A stretch of 64,000 bases of DNA from Corbicula japonica (lineage: Eukaryota; Mollusca; Bivalvia; Venerida; Cyrenidae), in contig JAZAYU010000175.1 in the NCBI GenBank assembly GCA_038501625.1, positions 764,001-828,000 on the forward strand, in the 5' to 3' direction. A model generated the notes under the pieces. The model made no database searches, had not been told where the DNA came from, and saw nothing but the letters and a program-made list of their open reading frames with translations. Made by a program: the position numbers and the translations under genes. Positions 44,451 to 60,310 of this stretch are shown here, piece by piece. The number at the start of each line of letters is the position of its first letter. Positions within the stretch are counted from its first letter, which is position 1.

Positions 44451-45029
44451 CCTTCCTTCAAATTCAACCAACATTGTTTTATGTTTTATTTCATACATGT
44501 CTGATCTCAAAACAACAAAAATTTCTTCAAGGGCAGGATTGGATGATCTGAGTTGATGAATGTTTCCCATCTCCCTCTGATTCCATCAAAATAAGATTTT
44601 TTTTACTTTCTTTTTAAATTTATACTGTTACTAAAATTGATTTTTCACAGTGATTTGTCAGTTTCAGCAGTTCCAACCAGATATTTTCTTTTCAAAAATA
44701 TAAGTATTAAATGAAAACCTGGTTTTCGGCGCGTGGCGACGATTTTTTTCTTGTTTTTGTTTTAGATTTATAACATAATCAAGAAAATTTATCTCCACAA
44801 AAAGATTGCGAAAAATATAACAGTTTTTTATAAGTTGTTTAAATACATACTTACGGTAATTATACATAACAGAGTCCGGTGAATGTTTGCGAATCCGGTG
44901 AATTCGCAAACTCAGCTACCATTTTTAAGGGTCCTACATTAAATGTTTTTTCTTTAATATATAGTTAGGGGGTCTAATAATAAAACGTACTATGTTTTGA
45001 ACCAATATCTCTAAAAATAAGTGAGCTAT

Positions 45030-45385
45030 TGTGTCTGAAACACCAAAATCGCCATGGCGATTTCGGAAACGCCATGGCGATTTTTCGTCGCCATGAAATC
45101 CCCATGGCGATTTTTAGCCATAAATTTGAAATGGCGTTATTCCGCCATGGCGATTTTCAATCATTTTTACGAAATCGTTTATGAGCATTGAAAAGTAATG
45201 TTAGAATCATTATTCAACTTCTCCCTATTTCATATCGCGGTTAAATTCATTTTTTAAAATCGCCATGGCGGTTTTCCGCAATGAAAAAAATGGCGGAATT
45301 TCGCAATAAATTTATGGCTAAAAATCGCCATATATTTCATTGCGATTTTTAGCCATAAAATTTATGGCGAAAAACTTAATTGTTT
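45030..45385. repeat. GCCATGGC palindrome cluster
   Basis: Variants of 'atcgccatggcgattt' recur at least six times together with 'tagccataaatttatggc' and 'ttccgc' motifs. Each is self-complementary, so the whole block is dense in short hairpins. Confidence 0.75.
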
Positions 45386-45839
45386 TATGGCATCGATTTC
45401 GCCAAGATAGTGATAATTATTTCCATCAATATCGACCCACTTCTTACTTTCGTGTTGTTAAATAATTGTGTACGTTCCAATTCATTTGTTTAATTTGAAC
45501 GTTGATTTAAACTGCAACGTCCTTTAGTTATATGTATTCATTACTGATTTTAGACTTGACAATCTCATAAAAATCCTCCAGATATGCGAGTGTCAATTTA
45601 ATTCCATATATAAGGTCTACATGTAGACCCAATATTCACATACCACTTGAATCTCAATTTTTGTTGTTTTAGTGTTGTTTTATGGATTTGTGTACATAAA
45701 TGTTTAAATAAATAATAATGGTTAGACAGAAATCAGCGTTTCTGAATAAATGCGATTTCCTTTAGATAAGGTTATCTACGGTGTTCCGTATGGACTTACA
45801 TACATTTTTTTCTCTCCCTTTACCGCGATGCATTCACTG

Positions 45840-46755
45840 GTGAAATCACGATGGTTCGATGGCACGATGATGAAAACGCGAAGGCACGATGGTGAATCCA
45901 CGATGGTACGACGTTGAAAACACGAAGGCACAATGGTACGCTCGTACTATCTGGGTTCACCATCTTGCCATCGTACATTGTTGTTTCGCCCTCATACCAT
46001 CGTTGTATCACTATCGTGTCATCGTTATTTCACCATCTTGCCATCGTTGTTTCATCATCGTGCCATCGTTGTTTCACTATCGCACCCATCGTTGTTTCAC
46101 CATCGTGCTATCGTTGTTTCACCATCTTGCCATCGTTGTTTCATCATCGTGCCATCGTTGATTCACAACCGCACCAATCGTTATTTCACCATCATGTCAT
46201 TGTTGTTTCACCATCGCACAATCATTCTTTCATCATCGTGCTATCGTTGGTTCACCATCAAGCCATCGTTGTTTCAACATCATACTATCGCCTTCCGGTA
46301 GTCATGCGCAGTAAAATCCGCTGATGTACATTAACTATTTTAGCAGAAAGCTGTTGTACGTCAATGTACATCAGCGGATTTTACTGCGCATGACTACAGG
46401 AAGGCGATGGTAAGATGGTTAAATAATGATGGCACGATGATGAGAAAATGATTTTGCGATGGAGAAACAACGATGGAACTATGGTAAAACAACGATGACA
46501 CGATGATAAAACAACGATGGCACGATGGAGAAACAACGATGACACGATGGTGAAACAACGATGGTGCGATGGGGAAGACACGATGGTACGATGGCACCAT
46601 GGTGAGACGACGACGGTACGATTATGAAATCGAGATATTACATCGCGTTTTTACCATCGTTCGATCGTTCCATCGTGCCTTCGTGTTTTCACCATCGTGC
46701 TATCGTGGTTAAACCATCGTGCATTTGCGTTTTCATCATCGTGATCGCGGCTTCG
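45840..46755. repeat. Large inverted minisatellite (catcgttgtttcaccatcgtg) with palindromic centre
   Basis: Plus-orientation units of about 24 bp run 45955-46295 and minus-orientation units run 46400-46640; shorter blocks of reversed and forward units flank at 45840-45930 and 46650-46755. At the centre, a 44-bp near-perfect stem (CCTTCCGGTAGTCATGCGCA ... TGCGCATGACTACAGGAAGG) encloses about 25 bp near 46335. Reading frames through it are repeat artefacts rich in H, S, F and V. Confidence 0.88.
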
Positions 46756-47014
46756 CATTGCGGTTGATTTTACCGGCTCATTCCTACACCATTGTAACCT
46801 ATTTATATATGCATTCTTTCAAACGCATTTTCTTAATCTTTTAGATCATGGTTTCTTGTTCTCAAACAGTTGCAGAAATAGACAATACCTGCTTTAAAAA
46901 GTGTTTTATTTTTTCCCTCTTCAGCTATATTCACCAATCAGGTAATGTTTATATCTAGTCTAGATCCCTAACTTTTTTAACCAGCTGGAAAACATCTTTA
47001 AATTTGTGTACTCT

Positions 47015-47345
47015 GATAAGAAGGCGATATCGCGAAAACCCTTAAATAAGATGCGAACTCGTGAAACAACGATGAGGTGTCGAGAAAATATGATGCGAGG
47101 ACGCGATATCAATACCTTATCGTACCTTTGCGAACTCGCAGCGTGATCGCCTTGCCCTAAGGGAGAGACAAAGAAAACGCGAAAACACGATGCGAGAACG
47201 CAAAATAACGACGTGAAGGAGCGGTATCAATACCGCGTTATTACATCTTACTTCCGCGAACTCGCATCGTGTTTCGTGATCTCGCATCGGTGTTTCGCGA
47301 TATCGCATCGTGTTATCGCGTTTTAGTGTTCTCGCCTAAGGTTTA
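47015..47345. repeat. Second inverted minisatellite (gcgaactcgcatcgtg)
   Basis: Left half carries 'aaacgcgaaaacacgatgcgag' units, right half the reverse complement 'ctcgcatcgtgtttcgcgat'. It is CpG-rich against an AT-rich background. Related in style, not sequence, to 45.84-46.76 kb. Confidence 0.75.
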
Positions 47346-47569
47346 ACACTGTGAAACAACGATGTCCGCAACAGAACACCATGCATTTTTCATTTACCTA
47401 AGCTAACTGCACTTTATTTTTTTTACTCTGAGACAAAATACAACGCATATTATGAACTACAGCATGGTGTAGTATAACTTGCTTGAAATATCGAGCAACG
47501 GTACATTGGCATGATTTCATTCTAAATACGAGTTTGTTTAAGAAATAATCAATAGCTTCAGGTGAAATA

Positions 47570-47705
47570 CCGCAGGATAATTCACGGGGCGGAGTTCAGA
47601 TGCCTAAGGATATATCACGAGGGGCGCAGCCCCGAGTGATATTTATCTACGCAACTGAACGATGCGTTAACGACGCGTTAACGTCACCTTAACGTTGCCG
47701 CAAAA
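47570..47705 (+). repeat. GC-rich dispersed repeat with hairpin
   Basis: GATATATCACGAGGGGC and GCCCCGAGTGATATTTATC form a stem; followed by 'gcgttaacgacgcgttaacg' near-palindromes. Shares sequence with 11.3 kb in inverse orientation. Confidence 0.55.
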
Positions 47706-47804
47706 TAGCGGAAAATAACTATAGTATTTTATCTTAATTTATAAAATTACATTTCTATAACTGTGTTATCATCATATTACGCGCGGGTAAAAATTATTAT
47801 GTGC

Positions 47805-47900
47805 TTTCTTAAATGTGCGAAAATAAATCCCAGCGAAAAATACAATTGTCACGTGATAAGTTTATACCGCCTGGTATTTAGTAATAGCCGTGCCCACGCG
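47805..47900 (+). repeat. Fragment of the gcgaaa-type repeat
   Basis: 'gcgaaaataaatcccagcgaaaaatacaa' resembles blocks at 48.56-48.72 and 50.74-50.87 kb. Confidence 0.4.
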
Positions 47901-48284
47901 CGGTGAATTATCGTATAATAATTCATAGCAAATTCAATGGGAAAAACGTCAAGTCGTGTTAGAATGTTCAATAAAATAACAATATGTAGTTTAGTTGAAA
48001 ATGTGTTTTACAACTTAACAATATCGAATTCGCGTTTACATAGACTGTAGCAATCTTTATAGAGTCTTAATAGACGCAAACATTTTGGGCATGATTAAAC
48101 GTAGATAATAAAACTTAATCTACAGGTTTGTTTAAATGTTTCAATGAGAATATTCAATAAAAGGCCCGCCTTTCTAACAGACAGATGTCGACTGGACAAC
48201 CAATTAACCATATTAACACTGGTTTCACACCGAGTATCATCGACGGAAAAAACTAATCGTAGCTCGAGTATTTTTTATTGATTA

Positions 48285-48500
48285 TAATACTGTATAATGG
48301 GTATCTTTCGCGAGCATAATATTTTCGCTATTTTCGCGACCGACATGAATTCGCTAAAATTAAAAACGCTAAAAATTCCTAACAACTTAGACGTCAATTT
48401 CTGTGAGCACAAATTCGCTAAAATAACAACCGCGAAAATTAAAATTACGACAAAATCGCGAAAATTTTCGATCGCGAAAATAACCAATAATACGGTATAA
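48285..48500. mobile_element. MITE with TTTTCGCGA-type termini
   Basis: Imperfect terminal inverted repeats (ATACTGTATAATGGGTAT..TTCGCGA and, in inverse, ATACCGTATTATTGGTTATTTTCGCGA) bound about 215 bp, TA on the left side. Interior is full of 'ttcgctaaaa' and 'cgcgaaaat'. Frames on both strands are artefacts. Confidence 0.65.
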
Positions 48501-48534
48501 CGGCCGAAACGCACGTAAGCGTTGTATTACTGCA

Positions 48535-48745
48535 TTATCAGTTTCGCTAATGACGCGCCAGGGCAATTGCGCGAAATGAAATTCCAGCCAAATTTTACAA
48601 CATTATAGTGCGCATTAAAAGGATAATATAACTTTGCGTATAAAGAATAATACAACTTCGCGAATTTATGTCTGCTCGAAAATGTCATTAGCGGCATCCC
48701 GGCGAAATTCAATGATACCGCAGTAGATGTTAAATCAGACGATTT
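48535..48745 (-). repeat. Dispersed repeat with 'gcgaatttatg' motif, copy 1
   Basis: 'acttcgcgaatttatgtctgctcgaa...ggcgaaattcaatgatacc.cagta' matches 50780-50870. Confidence 0.6.
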
Positions 48746-49309
48746 AAATTCTAACAACACATTTAACATCGTGTTTGCTCAGACAAGTTATTCTCTATAA
48801 ATGTTTTGTAACATAAATAATATTGAAACTATTAGATATGCCAATAGTTGAAGTAACTCTGCAACTCCAAGTACATTACTTTAACTTTAGAGTTGAGTAC
48901 GAATATAACTCCTGTATCCAAAGATGGACGGTTTTAACAACTGATTGCTGATGTTTGTTATATTTAGTATGAAATCGGAAATTATAACATATATCTAGTA
49001 TCTTTCTTCATAAACATCCTTATCGCTCGCTAAGCGTTCGTTTATTTCAACGTTTATTCTGCATAAGGATTTTATCGCGTGTGCGCCAGTGTACATCCAG
49101 ATCAACCGTCTTTGTTAACACTTAACATCCATATCCCGTGGAGTAAAGGATTCAATATGTGTTCTTTCTTTTTTCTTGTAACGTATTATTATTGCGTATA
49201 TTTCATTACACATTATTTTTTATGTCTCGTCTAATTAAAACTGTATGAAACAATCGCATGTTGCGTGGCACTTGGGTATTTGCTTTTGATAAACAAGATG
49301 CATCAAGAT

Positions 49310-49425
49310 GCTGCCATCATCATCAGCAGCAGCAATAGCAGCAGCTGCAGCAGCAGTAGCAGCAGCTGCAGCAGCAGAATTATCATCATAATCATCATCA
49401 TCACTATCATCATCATCATTTTATT
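49310..49425 (+). repeat. CAG and ATC microsatellite cluster
   Basis: Interrupted CAG units including two AGCAGCTGCAGC palindromes, flanked on both sides by CAT/ATC units. Confidence 0.85.
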
Positions 49426-49429
49426 TTTA

Positions 49430-51230
49430 TCTAGTTAACGGGTTGCTGATTTTATTTGGGCGCGAACTACCTTAAAAAATGAAAATTAAAAAAAAACAAC
49501 ACTTGAAACATTGCATAATATCGTAAAATCACGCGGTTTCGGATCAGACGCACCACTTGGCGGCGGCTGTCTTTGAACGCAAGTGTTTTATTGTTTCATA
49601 AAATATTGTTGGACGTATATAACATCAAATAAAAAAATTAAAACGATAGGTCATCGGTCTAGATCTTCTGTAATTTTGCGTTAAAAATATAAAGTACGTC
49701 GCTTCATCTATCAAAAATAACTTTTTTCCGCGACGTTCAGAAATTCCAACTAAATGTTGTTTCATGTTTGTGCATTGAATCAGTCGTCCACGGCATAATA
49801 TACTCCTCAAAAGCATTAGAGTCCATACAAAACGATGTTTATTTTTAAAATTACGTAGTGGTTCTCTTTAAAACGTTTCTTTTAAAGCCCCAGCACGTAA
49901 CTTAAGTAAGAATATACTATTGAAAAATCACATTTGTCCATATATACTCCAATATATAAACTCTCTTACACAACACAAAAGGTACGATCGAATTCTTTCT
50001 TATAGACGGGATTTTCAATGATATTGTTAAATTATAAACTAACTTTTAAGAAGCTAAATATAGGCCTAATGGAGCTAAATTTAGCACCGACGAGGAGACC
50101 ACTTTCTTGCGCGATCTCGATTTCTGTTTCGGAAATGCTACTTTCGCTTTTAGTCGCGCGGACCAAATTTATTTTAGTAAATTAAAATTTTATTAGCCCG
50201 AACTAATGCTGCAAATTTGTGCCTATAGTTCCAAATACATGTAATATTTCATACAAGAGCGTGTTAAATTGAAGTAATGGCGCTTTAACATTTTGTTTAT
50301 AAGCAAATCATTAACGTATTTTATGTACGATCTAACTAGATCTTTACGTATTTAGCCCTCACTTACGAGTACTATCAAAGCATTCGATTTTGATGGTTCT
50401 TTTTTTGAAAGGTATTATTATATGAATTCAAAATTTTTTAATTAAAGTTTAATGTTTCAATACCTCTTAAACTTTTTAAATTTGATCTTTTGTTTAATGC
50501 GAGTAACATTCATTTTCCTTGTAGAAGGTTTTGTAACGGTTTGTGGTTGTTCCAGCTGGCATTCAGAAACCGCATAAACAAACAACCAAGACAAATAGGG
50601 GTGGGGGAACTAGGAGCATTTATTCATAGCTATGTTCCAAAACTTAAACTAATTAGAGCAAGCGCGCTGAAATTCTGTGTTATCATTATATTACGCACAA
50701 GTTAAAAAATACGCGTATTTAACGCTAAGGTAAATGCGCGAATTTAAACCCAAGCGAAATTACAATATTAAATATATCTGAATAGCAATATACAACTGCG
50801 CGAATTTATGCCCGCGCGACTCTTCGTCCCAGCGAAATTAAATGATACTACAGTAAAGACTAATACCTACCAAACATGTATCTGATTTCAAACAAGATAT
50901 ATAAGCGTGTCGGAATTACATAATCATAATCATACAAAAATAAATGAGCGAATAGGAAAATTACAAAAAGCATATTAAATAATATCAGAAGACACACAAA
51001 TTTGTTTTTGTAAAGTTAATCGTTGGATTCACTGAGAATAGTATTCATAGTTATAACAACCAAAAACAAGGGAGGGAAAGAGAAGCGTCCAGCTATTGCG
51101 AGAATCAAGCGCGCACTACAGCTAACAAAAGATGACTTAAGTTAAAACTTACGAGTTCCAGGGGACAAGTCATGTGTTCTTGAAATTGAGATGCACTGTT
51201 TGATTGCTTATCTAAACACAATTAAGGAAC
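49430..51230. other. Intergenic, mostly unannotated
   Basis: AT-rich; apart from a second copy of the 'gcgaatttatgcc' repeat at about 50735-50875, nothing was recognised. Confidence 0.4.
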
Positions 51231-51289
51231 TTTATTCTATATAGAAAAATAAAAATGCTCGACGATGATAATGAAAAACACGTTATGAT

Positions 51290-52505
<1,216 letters not shown>

Positions 52506-53170
52506 CAATTATGATACAAGCAAATTGCCTTTAGACGAAAATATTTCTTCGAAAATGTAAATAAAGCATTCGAACAATCGGTCACAACTTCATTTTTTAA
52601 TAATGCACCACATTCCGAATATTACATCTTTTACAATCTTCGGTACCTTTGTGTTCGTCGCCCGAAGGCAAACTCAATATTTATCTCTACATTATCAGTT
52701 GAAGCTATTTATTTGTAATTCAACAAATGAAAAGATTTACAACACTGGAGTTCGTTTTGACAAAACATAATTTCAACCATTAAATATGCGTGAAGCTGGA
52801 AACGATTTCAGAATGACGATAACGATTATCTGACTTCATTTACAATTTAAATCTATTCTTCTTTGTGCCATAATAAATCAGAACAGCTCGAAGGTTCATG
52901 ATAAATATTATTATTAATGCTCGTTCTTTTTAGGAATATGACAGTACATAACGTTAAAATACATCGGTTCTGTTTGGAGAAAAAAAAAGATTTGCGTTTA
53001 ATATTGAAAATCTTGGATATTAAATTTTCAGTGTTGTAAGGTTTAGTTCAGGTACATACTTATTTATTACTAGCAGTATGTAGTTCATACTGAAACAAGA
53101 AATGTTTGATAAAATAAGACTATTCGAAAAAAATCTAAAATAAATCATTCTCTAAAGGTTTAAATATAAA

Positions 53171-53173
53171 TGG

Positions 53174-53221
<48 letters not shown>

Positions 53222-53222
53222 T
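53171..53222 (+). repeat. ATT microsatellite
   Basis: About 16 uninterrupted ATT units. Confidence 0.9.
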
Positions 53223-54609
53223 ACTAACATAATGTAGTTAAAAATAAGAAAAGTTTGAAAATCTTTAAGAGTGTTCATTCTACAGTAAAACAAACATGTA
53301 TATATATTGGCTACAATAAAATCTTGTAAATCATTAATGATGCGTAAGTAGAGAATCATAGAAATAAAATTCCAAGGATTTGAGAAAACTCCAGTTCCAT
53401 TCAACGAAACACAATTTCAACCATACAATATGCGTGCTTTAAACCTTGAAAAGTTTGTCCCTATCTATTTCAAATGGACATTACCTCGTTCTAAAATGTA
53501 ACTAATTTACGAAGAATATTTATTAAATATCACGTTTTGTACAATTTATAAGCAATAAAAGCAACCTCCTTTGTGTGAATGACATCTCATTTGATTGAGA
53601 CAGTCATCTTCTGAAATTAACTAAGCTTAAGTACAAATATAGAATACTGTCTCTAAACCTCCGTTTATATTCTTCAAAAAAATGATTTTAATTTGTTATG
53701 GAGGTGTCAAATTCACAGAATATGTTTAACTTATTTACATCTTTCACAAAGAGAATATAAGAACGTAGCCTTCTTAAAAAGGTTAAAAAGGTTTTCTTAA
53801 TAACAACATTTTACTTCGAATGAATGTAAACGCCTCTGTCGCAGTGATCGCTTGTCAAGCGTTGCGCGATGCCCCGCCTGCAGCCTCGTGTGCACAAGCG
53901 AGACAGAATGGTAATGATTGACAGCTAATGATTGACAGCTTAAGTTCCGCGTCAGTTAAACGGTCCTGTGAACATCCAGTTCATTTTCATTCAGACTTTA
54001 TATATTTGCAATATTTTAGTCTCTACAGCTACTTAATGAAAATGACTACACACATTCATATTAACAACATAGGAAATTATAAATAATAGCATATAATAAA
54101 ATAATAATAAAAAATAATAAAATAATAAGTATTAAAAAGCAACAAGAATGAATACTCTAAATATTCAGCTTAACCAGGTGCGTAATTACAAAATATTTTG
54201 ATCATAGTGTTTCTTGGGAAAACTAATTATATTAAGCGTCATCATGAGTTGTTGTTGTTGATGATGAACTTCTAACTGTGAAATAATATTTCTTCAGAAA
54301 GCTGAATTAAGCGGTTTCTATAGTTGTTGTTGTTGTTGTTAATGACATAGATGATGAAACCTGTGGCGCTGTAATAAGAAAATAATATTTCTAATAAACC
54401 ATCAACACTTCTAACAATTGACCAGAATTATTTTCAAGCACTGTTGTATTTATGTTAATCTTGATTATTTTTACACCCAAGTTGCATAAGTTATGTTAGT
54501 GGTTAAAAAATATCCAACCTTCAAGATTTCATATGTAAATATGTACACAAATATTTTGTTTAACCGCTACTTTGATTTCCTCATGTACAAGCCAATATTT
54601 GTCATATCT

Positions 54610-56240
54610 GTCCCTTAAACGTCCGTTTTCTTTTATGCGTGTTCTTTTATGATGAATTTATTTGTAGAAATATACTGTTGTTGTTGTTGTTGTTGTTGTT
54701 TCGTCAACATTTTGCATGCGGTTTTGGAGTGCATATAAAACCCAGAGCCAGACGAAAATATCAGTAAAACTTTTTAGTTAGATGAGCATGGCGTTTTCAA
54801 CAAAATATTTATTAAAATATAAATTCAACGGTTCTTATCTTTAATAGCGCCTTTGCCCCTTAGACACTTAAAAAAGTAACAAACAAAACTCCCCACATTT
54901 AATGTTTACACATGGTAGAAGAAACGTTAAGATTATCTTTAAAAGGGCACTTTAAACGTTTTACACATTATGCAAGTTAATTGTCATCCGTTCCTTAAAC
55001 GTCCAACATGGTTTCATAAAGTTTTTTTCTTCCATTTCTTAAATGTGTATGTTCATTTCTTTTTAACATTCACTTTTATATTTAAAAAAAATATGTTGTT
55101 TTTTTTTTAACTTAATATTTTAAAACTATGGTTTCAACACTTTAACCCTAACAAATCACAATCATATTTAACCTCTTACTGAGTGTACAATTGTTCTTCA
55201 AAAGGACCATTATCAAGCCACCAGCTGATAAGAGCCGTGCCTTGCTAATTAGATTATGTAACATGGTCATAAAACACGTCGCCAACCACTGATTCAATTA
55301 GCGCATCCGGTAACAGGTTTTTGCCGGGCACGCGCGATGTTGATAATCGCTTACTAACTATTAGTAAGTTTTACTTTCAATTTTGACATAAAATAAGAAA
55401 ACAAGAATATGACATTTATTTTGCGTAACTTCATCATTTCTATAGACTGATTGATAATAATCACGTCTGATAATCGCTTACTAAATTTATTAAGGTTGCC
55501 GAACTTCTTGTAAACGTTCCTCTAGTCACTGGACACTTAGCCTGGATTCCAGGCGATGAATTCTATTTTTTTATTCATTCTCCAACTAATTATCTTGAGC
55601 CAGTCTATATCTGTATCTGAACTTCATGATAATTCAGACATCTCTCTTAATGCAGTATGATAGAAAATAGACTGGCTACAATAAAAGTATGTGATGATTT
55701 ATAAAATATAAATAAAAAGACAAAACAAACTAATTATCAGACTAGTGGCTAGTCTACTGGACACTAAGCATACGATATCTTATGTCTCGGGAAATATGAT
55801 GCGAATGTGAAATTTTGATCAACTTATGAGAATGCGTTTTTATTAATAAGTTTTACTTTCAATTTTGACTTAAAATAAGAATACAAGAATATGACGTTTA
55901 TTTTGCGTAACTTCATCATTTCTATAGACTGATTGATAATAATCACATCTTCACTGGCGAAGTCTTTTCATTTTTAATCGCCTTTTTTTAACTTCATCAT
56001 TTCTATAGACTGATTGATAATAATCACATCTTCACTGGCGAAGTCTTTTCATTTTTAATCGCTTTTATTCTCTTCGTATTTTTATCATCAATGACGTTGA
56101 CATTCATCATTATCTTCATCATTACTCTCATCGTCATCAGCATGCAGCAGTACCACCACCAGAATAAATATTAGCATTTAAAACAAAGTATTTTATGGAT
56201 GAACCTAGAAGATGCTCTTGACAACTCAGAAAAACACATT
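54610..56240 (+). repeat. Segmental repeat, copy A (1.6 kb)
   Basis: Starts 'aacgtccgttttcttttatg' with a GTT run, continues with 'aaacccagagccag', 'ctccccacat', 'gccgtgccttgctaattaga', 'cgtcgccaaccactgattca', 'gcgtaacttcatcatttc', and ends 'gaagatgctcttgacaa'. Compared with copies B and C it has an extra insertion (55530-55765) and an internal duplication of the 'ctgattgataataatcac' block. Confidence 0.85.
55525..55768. mobile_element. About 235-bp insertion within segmental copy A
   Basis: Absent from copies B and C. It is flanked by near-identical ACTGGACACTTAG (left) and ACTGGACACTAAG (right), present only once in B and C. It contains an inverted pair AGCCAGTCTAT / ATAGACTGGCT. Likely a small transposon with a 10-13-bp target duplication, or a replication-slippage product. 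Confidence 0.55.
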
Positions 56241-56274
56241 AACACATTATCCAAGTTAAATGTAATATCCGTCA

Positions 56275-57766
56275 CTTAGACGTCCGTTTTCTTTTATGCT
56301 TGTTCTTTTATGATGAATTTATTTGTAGAAATATACTGTTGTTGTTGTTGTTGTTGTTGTTGCGTCAACATTTTGCATGCGATTTAGGTGTGCATTTTAA
56401 ACCCAGAGCCAGACGAAAGTATCAGTAAAACTTTTTAGTTAGATGCGAATGTCGTTTAACAAAATATTTATTAAAATATATATTCAACGGTTCTTAACTT
56501 TAATAGAGCCTTTGCCCCTTAGTCACTTAAAAAAGTAACAAACAAAACTCCCCACATCTAATGTTTACACGTGGTAGAAGAAACGTTTAGATTATCTTTA
56601 AAATGGCACTTTAAACGTTTTACACATTATGCAAGTTAATTGTCATCCGTTCCTTAAACGTCTAACATGGTTTCATAACGGTTTTTTTCTTTCATTTCTG
56701 AAATGTGTATGTTCATTTCTTTTTAACATTCACTTTTATATTTAAAAAACTATGTTTGTTTTTAAATTAATATTTTAAAACTATGGTTTCAACACTTTAA
56801 CCCTGTATCGCAATCATATTTAACCTCTTACTGAGTGTACAATTGATCTTCAAAAGGACCGTTATCACGCCACCAGCTGATAAAAGCCGTGCCTTGCTAA
56901 TTAGATTATGTAACATGGTCATAAAACACGTCGCCAACCACTGATTCAATTAGCGCATCCGGTAACAGGTTTTTGCTGGACACGCGCGATGTTGATAATC
57001 GCTTACTAAATTTGGTTGCCGAACTTCATGTAAACGTTCCTTTAGTCACTTGACACTAAGCATACGATATCTAATGTCTCGGGAAATATGCTGCGAATGT
57101 GATATTTTGATCAACTTATGAGAATGCGTTTCTATTAGTAAGTTTTACTTTCAATTTTGACATAAAATAAGAAAACAAGAATATGACATTTATTTTGCGT
57201 AACTTCATCATTTCTATAGACTGATTGATAATAATCACATTTTCACTGGCGAAGTCTTTTCATTTTTAATCGCTTTTATTCTCTTCGTATTTTTATCATC
57301 AATGACGTTGACATTCATCATTATCTTCATCATTACTCTCATCGTCATCAGCATGCAGCAGTACCACCACCAGAATACATATTAGAATTTAAAACAAAGT
57401 ATTTTATGGATGAACCTAGAAGATGCTCTTGACAACTCAGAAAAACAACAACAACAACAAAAACGAATACTCTTTCTATTCAGGTTAGCAGAGAGATAAA
57501 TATTTTGAGCATAGGGCTTCTTCGGAAAAAAATAATAAAGCGTTTTCTTGAGTTGTTGATGTTGTTATTTGTGGTTTTGTAGAATGAGGCTTTCTTTGGA
57601 AAGCTGAATTAATCGTAATCTACATTTCTTTTTATTGTTGTTTTTGATTGTTGTTTTTATGATGATGATGTTGATGATGTTGATGTTGTTGATGATGATG
57701 ATGATAATGATAATGATGGTGGTGGTGGTGGTGGTGGTGGTGGTGGTGGTGGTGGTTGTGATGATT

Positions 57767-57834
<68 letters not shown>

Positions 57835-58680
57835 GACCATCAATTAAAAGGCATTATGTTACAAGTAATCTCAAGACGATAACTGATTTCCAAGATCTAA
57901 GGTACGCGTTATCCAGAGTTGTTGAATGAAATATGATTGTTTAAAAGTTGTTGTTTTCTTTCAAACCGAGAATGTAATGTCAACGTTTCCAATATTATTT
58001 TATTGTGCCAACATTTTGCATGCGTTTTAGTGTGCATTTAAAACTTAGATCCGCACGAAAATATTGCAGCTTATGTAGCATTTATGTTCGATGATCATGT
58101 CTTAAGAAAGCAATAACAAAATAAAAGTCCAACAGTGCTTAAGGATGAGAGCGCTGGGCCCATCAGTCACAAAACAGTAACAGAAGTAAAAGTAACAAAA
58201 CAAAATCCACATACATAATGCTTACAAATGGCAAAAGAAACGGTTAGATATTGATAAATATGCAGTTTGCAGTTCAACACGATAGGTCAGACCTGTTCGT
58301 TCCTAAAACATCCGTTTTTTTATGCTTGTACTTTCATGCTGAAATTATGTGTAGAAATGTTATGTTGTTGTTGTTGCGTCACTTTTTTTGCATTGGCATG
58401 CGTTGTGTGCATTTAAAACATACAGCCACACGAAAATATTACATCTTGTGAAACTTTTTTGTTTGATGGGCTTGTCATTTTCAACAAAACATATACAAAA
58501 TATTAGCTCAACAGTGCTTAAATATCATAGCGCATGGGCCCCTAAGTCACTTTAAAACATTTCCAAAACAAAATCCCCAGACCTAATGCTTACAAATGGC
58601 AGAATAAAAGTTAAGATTTTCTATAAAAGGCACTTTGAACAGTTAACACATTATCCAAGTTAAATGACATATCCGTCCCT
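56275..58680 (+). repeat. Segmental repeat, copy B (about 2.4-kb unit)
   Basis: Same order as copy A to 57445, then 'gttagcagagagataaatattt', 'gggcttcttcggaaaaaa', a GAT/GGT/GAT microsatellite and a second, more diverged half-copy (57960-58620). The period to copy C is about 2.4 kb (for example 57485 to 59912). Confidence 0.85.
57655..57842. repeat. GAT-GGT-GAT-ATC microsatellite with palindromic switch
   Basis: A GAT run, about 14 GGT units, another GAT run and then an abrupt switch to ATC at about 57797. The GAT/ATC part is a perfect inverted repeat with no spacer. Confidence 0.9.

Positions 58681-60310
<1,630 letters not shown>

Noticed and set aside
45889..46324. Overlapping long frames rich in H, S, F and V in three frames
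   Set aside because: Frames are open in all phases because the 24-bp minisatellite unit is divisible by three and lacks stops; not coding.
48297..48500. Open frames on both strands of a 215-bp segment
   Set aside because: Both lie inside a MITE with terminal inverted repeats and repetitive cgcgaaaat text.
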